Origin: Chloroflexota bacterium
GTDB taxonomy: Bacteria > Chloroflexota > Dehalococcoidia > GIF9 > AB-539-J10
NCBI GenBank assembly: GCA_030670425.1
Contig: DAOVBS010000002.1
Coordinates: forward strand, 1-23,099
Reading direction: 5' to 3'
Length of the DNA stretch: 23,099 nt
Part shown: one piece after another, positions 1 to 7,106 of the stretch
Layout of the letters: every line of letters begins with the position of its first letter
Numbering within the stretch: the first letter of the stretch is position 1
Program-made: the position numbers and the translations under genes
Notes under the pieces: generated by a model
Databases searched by the model: none
What the model was told of the DNA's origin: nothing
The model's input: the letters and a program-made list of their open reading frames with translations, nothing else

Positions 1-1041
1 GGGGTGAAGAATGTCAGTGAGGCGATTGAACTCATAGGAAAGACAGCACTGCTTGAGTTCAGAGAACAGAAACTCGACGAGGACGGCCAGCCCGTGCTTG
101 ACGATAAAGGCAATTGGGTGTTTGAGGACGAGCCAGCGGCAGCAGAGGGCAGGGACGGCAAGGAGAGAATACTCACTGGCGAGTACTTGAAGCTGGCGAC
201 CGTGGACGTGGATCAGTACTCCGGGAGTCCACTAGTGGCTTTCGAATGGGATGCCGAGGGGGCACATCTATTCGAGCAGATAACGGGGCGCAACCTGCAG
301 AAGCCGCTGGCCATTTTCCTCGACGATGAGTTGATTTCGGCCCCCATAGTGCAAGGTGTTATCAGGGAGAGAGGGCAGATCGATTTCAACCGCCCCGTTC
401 CCATTAGCGAAGCCGAGACTCTGGCAATCCAGCTAAACTCAGGTGCCTTGGATGTGCCTCTCACAATCATTGACCAGCGTGACGTGGATGCGAGTCTGGG
501 CGCCGACTCCATAAGGAAGAGCATACTGGCTGCCGGAATCGGACTGGTTCTGCTCCTGGTGTTCATACTCCTCTACTATCGCCTCCCCGGTCTGATAGCC
601 TGTCTTAGCCTCGGGATCTACGGTACCTTCCTGCTGGCCATCTTCAAGCTGTTCTCAGCCCAGTTGACCCTGACCCTACCTGGCATCGCCGCCTTCATTC
701 TATCTCTGGGCATGGCCGTGGATGCCAACGTCCTGATTTTCGAGAGATTGAAAGAGGAACTGCGAACGGGCCGCACTCTCGGTGCCGCAGTCGAGGCTGG
801 CTTCGACCGTGCCTGGCCTGCCATCCGCGATAGCAACATCACCACCTTCATCGCATGTATCATTCTGTTCTGGCTTGGCGGCACCTTTGGCGCGTTCATG
901 GTCAGAGGTTTCGCCCTGACCCTGTTCATCGGTGTGGCTGTGAGCATGTTCACTGCCATTGTTATTACCCGGACCTTCCTCCGACTTGTTGTCGGAAGCG
1001 GGCTGGCCACCAACCCCACAACCTACGGAGTCAAGTCATGA
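1..1041 (+). CDS. secD: Protein translocase subunit SecD, C-terminal part (5' end outside window)
   Basis: SecD works with SecF and SecYEG in the inner membrane, using the proton gradient to pull secreted proteins out of the channel. The reading frame is open from base 1. The first codons read G-V-K-N-V-S-E-A-I-E-L-I-G-K-T-A-L-L, which matches the SecD segment that follows P-G in complete proteins, so the GTG at base 4 is an internal valine and not a start. A periplasmic P1-type region covers roughly the first 165 residues. Six membrane segments follow, and the conserved motif GMAVDANVLIFERLKEEL carries the aspartate needed for proton coupling. The TGA stop overlaps the secF ATG (ATGA), indicating translational coupling. 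Identity is very secure; only the N-terminus is missing. Confidence 0.96.
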   Translation, partial: GVKNVSEAIELIGKTALLEFREQKLDEDGQPVLDDKGNWVFEDEPAAAEGRDGKERILTGEYLKLATVDVDQYSGSPLVAFEWDAEGAHLFEQITGRNLQKPLAIFLDDELISAPIVQGVIRERGQIDFNRPVPISEAETLAIQLNSGALDVPLTIIDQRDVDASLGADSIRKSILAAGIGLVLLLVFILLYYRLPGLIACLSLGIYGTFLLAIFKLFSAQLTLTLPGIAAFILSLGMAVDANVLIFERLKEELRTGRTLGAAVEAGFDRAWPAIRDSNITTFIACIILFWLGGTFGAFMVRGFALTLFIGVAVSMFTAIVITRTFLRLVVGSGLATNPTTYGVKS

Positions 1042-1955
1042 TCGATTTTGTGGGCAAGAAACACTGGTTCTTTCTCTTCTCGGCAGTGGCCCTGACCATA
1101 GCCATAATCTCGCTGGCCGCTTTCAGGCTTCAGCCCGGAATTGATTTTACCGGCGGCACGTCCATGACTCTCCAGTTCACTCCGCAGGTCGAGCAGAGCC
1201 GACTACGGGAAGAACTCGCAAACCTGGAACACCCTGAAGCCGTGATTCAAAGGAGTGGAGACGATTTCTTCATTCGCCTGAAGGAGATATCGACAGAGGA
1301 ACGTGCGGACCTCACCGAAGGGCTGGAGACGAGCCTGGAAAGCACGATCACGGCCCTTGACTACAGCACGGTCTCTCCCTCAATAGCCACGGAGACAGCT
1401 CGCAATGCCGGCATTGCCGTGGTGATTGCCTCCGTGGCCATGCTGTTCTACATCGCCTGGGCTTTCCGCCGCATGCCCAACCCCTTCCGATGGGGCACAT
1501 GCGCTATCGTCGCCTTGATTCACAACGTGCTCATAGTGGCGGGTCTTTTCGCTATCCTGGGCAAGGCAATCGGAGTCGAGGTCGATGCCCTATTCATCAC
1601 CGGACTGCTCACTATAGTAGGCTACAGCATCAACAACACAGTTGTTGTCTTCGACCGCATCCGGGAGAACATCTCCAAGGTTGTTAGCCCTGACTTCGCA
1701 GTCACGGTGAACATCAGTCTTGTAGAGACACTGGTGCGCTCGCTCAATACCTCCTTGACCACTCTCTGCGTCATCCTCGCATTGCTGCTCTTTGGCGGAG
1801 CCACCATCCATTACTTCATTCTGGTGTTGTTCGTCGGGCTAATCGCTGGCACCTACACCTCAATGTGTATTGCTGGCCCCCTGCTGGTGGTGTGGGAGAA
1901 GGGAGAGTGGCACCAGCTGGCATCTTGGTGGCCTTTCAGCAAGAGGCCTGCCTAG
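1038..1955 (+). CDS. secF: Protein translocase subunit SecF
   Basis: SecF is the partner of SecD in the proton-driven accessory complex of the Sec translocon. The start is the ATG at 1038 that overlaps the secD stop, giving MIDFVGKKHWFF and a 305-residue protein, the usual size for a separate SecF. A longer open frame from 855 only reads through secD out of frame. The sequence shows an N-terminal membrane segment, the LQPGIDFTGGTSM motif typical of the SecF periplasmic domain, then five further helices with the family motif VGYSINNTVVVFDRIREN. Its TAG stop lies inside a CTAG palindrome that also supplies the stop of the facing deacetylase gene, so no intergenic terminator exists between them. 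Confidence 0.96.
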   Translation: MIDFVGKKHWFFLFSAVALTIAIISLAAFRLQPGIDFTGGTSMTLQFTPQVEQSRLREELANLEHPEAVIQRSGDDFFIRLKEISTEERADLTEGLETSLESTITALDYSTVSPSIATETARNAGIAVVIASVAMLFYIAWAFRRMPNPFRWGTCAIVALIHNVLIVAGLFAILGKAIGVEVDALFITGLLTIVGYSINNTVVVFDRIRENISKVVSPDFAVTVNISLVETLVRSLNTSLTTLCVILALLLFGGATIHYFILVLFVGLIAGTYTSMCIAGPLLVVWEKGEWHQLASWWPFSKRPA

Positions 1956-2995
1956 CGGCTGGACTGGAGGCCGTGTACTTCCTTTACTTTCCTGATATGT
2001 CCCTCGAACCCGCTAGAACTCGTCCTCGGCGATCTTCCGAGAGGGTCGGCTATCTCCTCCGAGCTACCGAGGAGGACATCAAAGGTGGCCTTGACTGCTG
2101 AAGCAGCCACTTCAAGGTTGTAGCCACCTTCAAGCGTGAGAGCAAGTCGTCCCTGGCATAGTTCGCCAGCTAGATCCTTCATTATCTTTATCATCTGAGC
2201 AAAACCGGCAACACTCACCTGCATCATGGCCAAACTGTCAGCCCAGTGAGGGTCGAATCCGGCAGAAACAAGAATCAGCTGCGGCCGAAATCTCCGCGCC
2301 ACAGGGACCAGCACCTCATCGAAAGCTCTCAAGTACTCCTCATCGCCCCAACCGGCGACCATGGGGAAGTTGACCGTAAATCCCTTCCCTTCCCCTTCTC
2401 CGACCTCGTTCATGCCTCCGGTGCCAGGATAGAAGGGATACTGATGAGTCGAAAAGTAGAGGACTTCCGAGTCGGCGTAGAAGGCATCCTGTGTCCCGTT
2501 GCCATGGTGAACATCAAAATCAACTATGAGGACACGATCGATGTCATAGTTGGCCAGGGCGAACCTGGCCCCTATAGCCATATTGTTGAAAAGGCAGAAG
2601 CCCATTGCCCTGTTGTGAGTGGCATGATGTCCCGGGGGTCTAACCAGGGCAAAAGCGCTATCCACTTGCCTCTTCATCACGGCTTCTACGGCAGTCAGGA
2701 ATCCGCCGGCGGCATACAACGCCACCTCGTAAGACTTCGGACACATGACTGTGTCGGGATCCAGCCAGCCTCCACCCCTCTTGGCCTTACTTTCAATCAT
2801 GGCGACGTAGGCAGGGTCGTGTGCCATCTGCACTTCCTCCACCAACGCCCGACGCGGTGAGAACAGAGTGAGTCTCTCCTTGGCGCCAGTCTGCTCAAGA
2901 TGCCCCAGCATAGCCGCCAGCCTCTGGGAGTTCTCCACATGGTTACCGGTGTCATGTTCCAGATAGATGGAGTCGTAGACCAGTCCTACCTTCAT
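1952..2995 (-). CDS. Histone deacetylase family protein (AcuC/HDAC-like, zinc-dependent deacetylase)
   Basis: This 347-residue protein belongs to the arginase/deacetylase fold of zinc-dependent amidohydrolases, which includes eukaryotic class I/II HDACs, bacterial AcuC and acetylpolyamine amidohydrolases. Visible family motifs are RPPGHHA (His123-His124, the general base/acid pair), DFDVHHGNGTQ (zinc ligands Asp161 and His163), SAGFD (zinc ligand Asp248) and LEGGYN (with Tyr292, the transition-state tyrosine). All catalytic positions are intact. I chose the ATG at 2995 because GGGAGGT lies 8 bases upstream and the protein then opens with the family-like MKVGLVYD; a frame extension to 3016 lacks a ribosome site. 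The substrate (acetyl-lysine, acetylpolyamine or other) cannot be read from sequence. It converges on secF, with stop codons sharing CTAG. Confidence 0.93.
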   Translation of the reverse strand: MKVGLVYDSIYLEHDTGNHVENSQRLAAMLGHLEQTGAKERLTLFSPRRALVEEVQMAHDPAYVAMIESKAKRGGGWLDPDTVMCPKSYEVALYAAGGFLTAVEAVMKRQVDSAFALVRPPGHHATHNRAMGFCLFNNMAIGARFALANYDIDRVLIVDFDVHHGNGTQDAFYADSEVLYFSTHQYPFYPGTGGMNEVGEGEGKGFTVNFPMVAGWGDEEYLRAFDEVLVPVARRFRPQLILVSAGFDPHWADSLAMMQVSVAGFAQMIKIMKDLAGELCQGRLALTLEGGYNLEVAASAVKATFDVLLGSSEEIADPLGRSPRTSSSGFEGHIRKVKEVHGLQSSR

Positions 2996-3095
2996 ACTCC
3001 TCGACCTCCCGAGCAATCATAGCAAAAGCTGTTCAGCCGAAACAACAGAGTAGAGGAGACCACCGGTATGATCCTCCAACCCTCGTATGTCCTCA

Positions 3096-3160
3096 CCGGA
3101 GAGAACTGAGGTGAAGGCAAGCTCCTCTCCGGCTCTCTCAACTCAGAGGGCTGAGAGCCG
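3096..3160 (-). other. Two overlapping inverted repeats between the DUF4349 and deacetylase genes
   Basis: One perfect 8-base inverted repeat is CCGGAGAG (3096-3103) with CTCTCCGG (3125-3132). A second is CGGCTCTC (3130-3137) with GAGAGCCG (3153-3160). They share bases 3130-3132, so the two hairpins cannot both form fully. They lie in the 180-base gap between the DUF4349 stop and the deacetylase start on the minus strand. No T-run follows either one, so a simple intrinsic terminator is not well supported. They could act as an attenuator or a processing site; this is inference. Confidence 0.4.
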
Positions 3161-3175
3161 CAGCTAGCCTGATAA

Positions 3176-4024
3176 TCAAGCCCTGCTTCTTCTCCGGCGC
3201 CGCATCCAGATTACCAGAATAGGAATCCAGATCCAGCAGAAGACGACGAGCCAGACGGCCACAGTGGCCAGAGCTCTGCCAAAGGCAGTAAGACCACGCA
3301 CTGCCGACCTGAAAGCGCCGGAAGCGCTCCATGATTCCGCCAGTCCCTCCGTCTCCTCAAGTTCCACATTGATGAGCGACATCTCTGAGGTTCGCTCCAG
3401 GTATCTCACACGACCTTCGATGCGCTCGATCTCCCATCGCACATTCCAAAGCGCCTCCTGGACCTCCAGCATTTCCCCCACTGTCCCTGCCTCCTCCAGC
3501 AATATGAGATATTGCTCCTCGGTCGCCTCCAGATTCCGCAGTCGAGCCTCCAGGTCAACGTACTCCTCGGTTACGTCCATTGCCTCGGTGCTCTCGTAAG
3601 GCACGTCTACCGCCACCCGGCGAAGCCTGTCAAAGGCCTCCTCGAATCTATCGGCAGGCACACGGATATTGATTTGGCCCGAAAGTCCCCATTCTCCTTC
3701 ACGCCTTTGAGACGAGACTACATAACCACCCAGTTCATCAGCCACCTCGGCAACCTCATCCATAGCCTCAACCATATCCTCTACCTCCAGAGTTATGTAG
3801 CCAGTCTTCACGATCTTGCGCTCCATACCTGCTTCTGCAGCGGACGCTGCGTCCTCAGCATACCGATCCTCATCTACGTATTCCTCTTCCTCCCATTCCT
3901 TAGATGGGGCAGGCATTTCCGACGGCATCGCTGGCATTGACGGAGCACCCGCCGCGCAGGCGCCGACCAGCAATAACCCCGGAATTGACAGCAATGGAAC
4001 TGAATACTTGAGCAGCCTATTCAT
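3176..4024 (-). CDS. DUF4349 domain lipoprotein
   Basis: This is a predicted membrane lipoprotein of 282 residues. An N-terminal signal ends in the lipobox LVGAC with Cys23. A short acidic, low-complexity linker (about residues 28-66) follows, then the DUF4349 region: KIVKTGYITLEVEDM opens the domain, and IRVPADRFEEAFDRLRRV and VTEEYVDLEARLRNLEATEE are typical of the family. Residues about 155-215 are predicted to form a coiled coil. The C-terminus has one transmembrane helix followed by a basic tail (RRRRRSRA). The protein would be anchored at both ends with the domain outside the cytoplasm. The ATG at 4024 has a near-perfect ribosome site, AAGGAGGTGAGCAG. The molecular function of DUF4349 is unknown to me; roles in envelope sensing or anti-sigma activity would be guesses. 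Confidence 0.88.
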   Translation of the reverse strand: MNRLLKYSVPLLSIPGLLLVGACAAGAPSMPAMPSEMPAPSKEWEEEEYVDEDRYAEDAASAAEAGMERKIVKTGYITLEVEDMVEAMDEVAEVADELGGYVVSSQRREGEWGLSGQINIRVPADRFEEAFDRLRRVAVDVPYESTEAMDVTEEYVDLEARLRNLEATEEQYLILLEEAGTVGEMLEVQEALWNVRWEIERIEGRVRYLERTSEMSLINVELEETEGLAESWSASGAFRSAVRGLTAFGRALATVAVWLVVFCWIWIPILVIWMRRRRRSRA

Positions 4025-4060
4025 CTGCTCACCTCCTTAACTCTCACTATAGTATCAAAA

Positions 4061-4076
4061 CGAGGCAATAGCCTCG
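4061..4076 (-). terminator. Possible intrinsic terminator of the membrane-protein gene
   Basis: Read on the minus strand, CGAGGC-TATT-GCCTCG forms a perfect 6-bp hairpin with a 4-base loop and is followed directly by TTTTG. It lies about 95 bases after the stop of the gene at 4170-5057 and just before the DUF4349 ribosome site. The stem is short, so efficiency is uncertain. Confidence 0.45.
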
Positions 4077-4169
4077 AAGGTTTACATCCCCCGCGGCAAA
4101 GCCGTCTCCTCGTATTCGGGGAATCACAGTCTTCACTCATCAGCCACCCCTGGCCAGAGCACTGGACCT

Positions 4170-5057
4170 CTATGCATACTCGGAAACTGAAGACTTCAGC
4201 ACGACGGAGAGAACAATCAGGACCAGGCCGCCAATCAGAAACGCCGGGCCATACACAAGCAGAGGATGGGTGAAGTCAGCAATCAGTTGTGGCAACTTCG
4301 CCCCAATCTCGGGGGGGACGTCCGACTGAATAGCGCTGCATATCAGGCTCCTGGCAGCCAGAGCACCAGCGGTGACAATGACCCCACTGACGGCAAAAGC
4401 TATGCCCACGTGGAGGGCAATAGGTTTGACACGCCACCACTGTATCAGAGCTATGGCTAGTACCAGCAAGACAGCCAGGCCAATCAATATCTTGTAGCCA
4501 AGTTCGACGTAATAGACAATCTCTCTCGCTTTGTGAAGCAGTGCCGCCATTTCCGGTCCCAGGAAGGCCTCGTTCACCTCGATTTGCTCAGGAACGTGCC
4601 TATCCACCTCGGCACACATTTGCGATATGAACAGCTCCACCTGGCTCTGGGAAGCTCCCTCCAGCTCGGGTGGGAGAGACTCACGAATTGCCTGCGCCAG
4701 GTTCTGCTTGACCGTAGCTCTCACCGGCTCCAGCGAGATGGCAGTGTTGAGCTCTCCCTCACCCTTGAGATAGGCGCAACCATCACGAACCACGATAGCC
4801 GCCTGCTCCCTGAGCCAGGGGTCAAGCTCCATCATGACTTCATCCAGAACCTGAGCCATATGGGGCTCGTCTTCCAGCAACTGGCTCTTGACCTCATCGG
4901 CGATGAGGGCATGCGCATCGACCTTATCAAGTTCGGCCGTGACGAAGCGCGGATGGAGGATGGTCAGGTTCACGGTGACAACAACGCCCAGGACCACCAG
5001 AACAACGATGAGCACGAAGCCAAGAATCCCGGAGCAAATCCCTCTGGCAATCCCCAT
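4170..5057 (-). CDS. Conserved membrane protein of unknown function, four predicted helices
   Basis: I do not recognise a characterised family. The 295-residue protein has one N-terminal membrane helix (about residues 8-30). A soluble, mostly acidic and helical region of about 150 residues follows. Three more helices lie at about 183-205, 212-238 and 262-288. The soluble domain is probably extracytoplasmic and contains three cysteines. It carries LHPRFVTAELDKVDAHALI just after the first helix. This arrangement (helix, large external domain, helix hairpins) resembles uncharacterised membrane proteins of environmental bacteria. The ATG at 5057 is preceded only by a weak AGGCAGGT, and a TTGACG-17-TATGCT promoter would start the RNA only about 8 bases upstream. 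The real start could therefore be read from a near-leaderless mRNA. Confidence 0.7.
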   Translation of the reverse strand: MGIARGICSGILGFVLIVVLVVLGVVVTVNLTILHPRFVTAELDKVDAHALIADEVKSQLLEDEPHMAQVLDEVMMELDPWLREQAAIVVRDGCAYLKGEGELNTAISLEPVRATVKQNLAQAIRESLPPELEGASQSQVELFISQMCAEVDRHVPEQIEVNEAFLGPEMAALLHKAREIVYYVELGYKILIGLAVLLVLAIALIQWWRVKPIALHVGIAFAVSGVIVTAGALAARSLICSAIQSDVPPEIGAKLPQLIADFTHPLLVYGPAFLIGGLVLIVLSVVLKSSVSEYA

Positions 5058-5071
5058 ATGTCAACCTGCCT

Positions 5072-5100
5072 AGCATAATAGGTGGCTGAACGATCGTCAA
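5072..5100 (-). promoter_or_regulatory. Sigma70-type promoter for the membrane-protein gene
   Basis: On the minus strand, TTGACG (5095-5100) and TATGCT (5072-5077) are separated by 17 bases. The -35 box matches consensus in 5 of 6 positions and the -10 box in 4 of 6. The expected transcription start is near 5065, about 8 bases from the ATG. Confidence 0.42.
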
Positions 5101-5242
5101 GGTTTTCACCAACCATCTCTCAGCCAACAGAGTCAAGGAAGGCTCAAGCCGAGTCTGCGAGACGGTAGGCATAAGAGGGTAAGAGGAGTCTGTCAAACAC
5201 GTTGTTATTCTGCCAGGGGATTCATATTAGGACAGAAGAAGC

Positions 5243-5270
5243 TTGACTTCGAGCAGATAGGGGGTATATC
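5243..5270 (+). promoter_or_regulatory. Candidate promoter of the TRAP transporter operon
   Basis: TTGACT (5243-5248) and TATATC (5265-5270) are spaced by 16 bases, and transcription would begin near 5277, at the edge of the ribosome site. An alternative pair further upstream, TTGTTA with TATTAG at a 17-base spacing, fits a longer leader. I cannot choose between them by eye. Confidence 0.35.
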
Positions 5271-5295
5271 CTTGAACAAGGAGGTGAGTGAGAGA

Positions 5296-6480
5296 ATGAA
5301 AAGGAGACAGTTCCTGGTTCTGCTTGTCGCGCTGGTAGCAGTGGCCAGCCTTTTGGTTGCTGGCTGCGCTCCCGAGGCAGCGCCACCAGCAGAGGAAGAA
5401 GAAGCCCCACCAGAAGAAGAAGAGGAGGAGGAGGAGGCTCCACCGGTAGCTCCAGCGGAAGAGACTATCGAGTGGGTCATTCAGGCACCTTTCCCTGAAG
5501 GCATGTCTATCTACAATGGGTGTCGTGACTGGGCCGCAGCCGTAACCGAGATGAGTGGTGGCCGCCTCACAGTCAAGGACTTCCCGGGGGGTGCCATAGT
5601 GCCGGCGCTGAAGGAGATGTTCTCTGTTCACGAAGGCACACTGGATGCGTGCTTCACTGGCTCGCACTACCACACGAGCGAAATCGGCCTGGCTGGAGAC
5701 CTGTTCAATCTGTATCCCGCTGGCTTGAGCCCTAGAGAAACACTTGCCTGGGTCTACGATGGTGGTGGTATGGAGCTGTGGCAGGAGATGTATGACCGCA
5801 AGGGGCTCAACATCCACGTTATGGGTCCATGTGGCTTCAGTTCTGCCGAGACGTTTGGCTGGTTCAGCAAGAAGATGGAGTCCCTGAGCGATTTCAAGGG
5901 TCTCAAGTTCCGCACCGCTGGAGTCTGGGGAGAGATGGTAAACGAGATGGGCGGAGCCGTCACCTCATGCCCTGGTGGCGAAATCTACCAGAATATGGAG
6001 CGTGGTGTCCTGGATGCATTTGAGTTCAGCACTCCAAGCATCGACTATAGCGTTGGCTTCCACGAGCTAGGTGCCTACCTCCATGGCCCTGGAATCCATG
6101 CGCCACAATCGTGCTTCGAGCTCCTGGTCAACAAGGAGCAGTGGAACAAGCTCTCCCCTGATCTACAGGCAATATGCACTCATGCAGCAGAGGCTATGAC
6201 CGCCCGGGTGTGGGCCTTCAATGACTATCATGATGCGATGGCAATGGAGGACCTCGCTGATTATGGCACCGAGTTCGTCTATCTCCCTGAAGACCTGCAG
6301 GAAGAAATCGTCGAAATCGCCAATGCCAAGTATGATGAGATCGCTGCCGAGGACGAGTTCTTTGCCGAGGTCCTGGAGTCTCACCGTGAGTTTGCCATCA
6401 AGTACCGTGCCCTGAAGAACTTCATCCAACCCGATCCCAACATCATGACCTGGGGCGAGACCCCAATGTATGGGCGGTAG
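5296..6480 (+). CDS. TRAP transporter solute receptor (DctP family), lipoprotein
   Basis: This is the extracytoplasmic receptor that captures an organic acid and hands it to the DctQ/DctM membrane subunits encoded next. The 394-residue protein starts at the ATG at 5296, ten bases after AAGGAGGT. A TTG eight codons upstream opens the same frame but overlaps this ribosome site. The signal MKRRQFLVLLVALVAVASLL ends in a lipobox, LVAGC with Cys24, and contains a twin-arginine-like KRRQFL. A linker of about 30 residues rich in Glu, Pro and Ala follows, then the receptor domain. Family features include GGAIVPALKEMFSVHEGTLD, FKGLKFRTAG with the conserved ligand-contacting arginine, and GGEIYQNMERGVLDAFEF. 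Lipid anchoring suits a cell without a typical periplasm. The substrate is probably a carboxylate, but its identity is not readable. Confidence 0.92.
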   Translation: MKRRQFLVLLVALVAVASLLVAGCAPEAAPPAEEEEAPPEEEEEEEEAPPVAPAEETIEWVIQAPFPEGMSIYNGCRDWAAAVTEMSGGRLTVKDFPGGAIVPALKEMFSVHEGTLDACFTGSHYHTSEIGLAGDLFNLYPAGLSPRETLAWVYDGGGMELWQEMYDRKGLNIHVMGPCGFSSAETFGWFSKKMESLSDFKGLKFRTAGVWGEMVNEMGGAVTSCPGGEIYQNMERGVLDAFEFSTPSIDYSVGFHELGAYLHGPGIHAPQSCFELLVNKEQWNKLSPDLQAICTHAAEAMTARVWAFNDYHDAMAMEDLADYGTEFVYLPEDLQEEIVEIANAKYDEIAAEDEFFAEVLESHREFAIKYRALKNFIQPDPNIMTWGETPMYGR

Positions 6481-6492
6481 AACACCCGAGAC

Positions 6493-6519
6493 AAAGGCGC
6501 TCCACAGCGGGGCGCCTTT
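6493..6519 (+). terminator. Hairpin between receptor and DctQ genes (attenuator or RNA stabiliser)
   Basis: AAAGGCGC (6493-6500) pairs perfectly with GCGCCTTT (6512-6519) across an 11-base loop. It lies 12 bases after the receptor stop. No T-run follows, so partial termination or protection of the receptor mRNA from decay is more likely than full termination. Binding-protein genes are often expressed above their membrane partners in this way; for this operon that is inference. Confidence 0.55.
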
Positions 6520-6585
6520 AGCTTCCCTCGAACCCCAAAGAGCAAGCTCTTTGTTTCAGACTGAAAGCTGAGAGGTTTGTATGTA

Positions 6586-7104
6586 ATGAGGGCTCTAAGA
6601 TTCGCACTGCAGAAGATCGACTTCCTGAGCGAATGGAGCGGGAGGTTGATAAGCTGGCTAATAGTAGCCCTCATCATTGCCATAGCTTACGATACTTCTA
6701 TGCGCTACCTTTTTAGCGCACCCACAATCTGGGCGTACGATGTCAGCTATATGCTTGGTGGCACAGTCATGCTCATAGGCATGGCCTATGCCAGCCTGCA
6801 CAAGACACATATCCGGGTTGACATCGTCTACACCCACTTCCCTCCCAAAATGAAGACAATCATCGACGTCGTATTGAACCTGGTTCTCTTCTTCCCCCTC
6901 TATGGAGTCCTGTTACAGAAGTCCGTTGCGAGAGCCGTCTGGTCATTCCATAACAAGGAGTTCTCCGAAATAGGCTTTTGGCGACCACTCATGTGGCCAT
7001 TCAGGTGGATGATTCCTGTGGCTATCACCCTCTTTCTTCTGGCTGGAATAGCCTGGGTCATACGCGACTTGTACCTGCTCAAGAAAGGAGAGGAGCTACG
7101 ATAG
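6586..7104 (+). CDS. TRAP transporter small permease subunit (DctQ family)
   Basis: DctQ is the four-helix small membrane subunit that pairs with DctM. The 172-residue protein has predicted helices near residues 20-42, 55-76, 92-113 and 135-158. DctQ-like features are the RYLFSAPTIWAYDVSYMLGG segment between helices 1 and 2 and KTHIRVDIVY after helix 2. I chose the ATG at 6586 because GAGAGG lies ten bases upstream. A TTG three codons earlier leaves no room for a ribosome site. The stop is two bases before the DctM start, so the two are translated as a unit. Confidence 0.88.
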   Translation: MRALRFALQKIDFLSEWSGRLISWLIVALIIAIAYDTSMRYLFSAPTIWAYDVSYMLGGTVMLIGMAYASLHKTHIRVDIVYTHFPPKMKTIIDVVLNLVLFFPLYGVLLQKSVARAVWSFHNKEFSEIGFWRPLMWPFRWMIPVAITLFLLAGIAWVIRDLYLLKKGEELR

Positions 7105-7106
7105 CA

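Noticed and set aside
855..1037. Upstream extension of the secF frame
   Set aside because: It overlaps secD in a different frame; the coupled ATG at 1038 gives the normal SecF N-terminus.
2246..2860. Long open frame on the plus strand inside the deacetylase gene
   Set aside because: It is antisense to intact catalytic motifs, has no ribosome site and shows no protein family features.
4077..4169. Intergenic stretch checked for a small RNA or tRNA
   Set aside because: No cloverleaf, no further promoter and no coding frame were found.
5227..5817. Minus-strand open frame across the TRAP receptor promoter and signal region
   Set aside because: It reads the complement of the Glu/Ala/Pro-rich linker, giving low-complexity Leu/Phe/Trp sequence, and it has no start signal.
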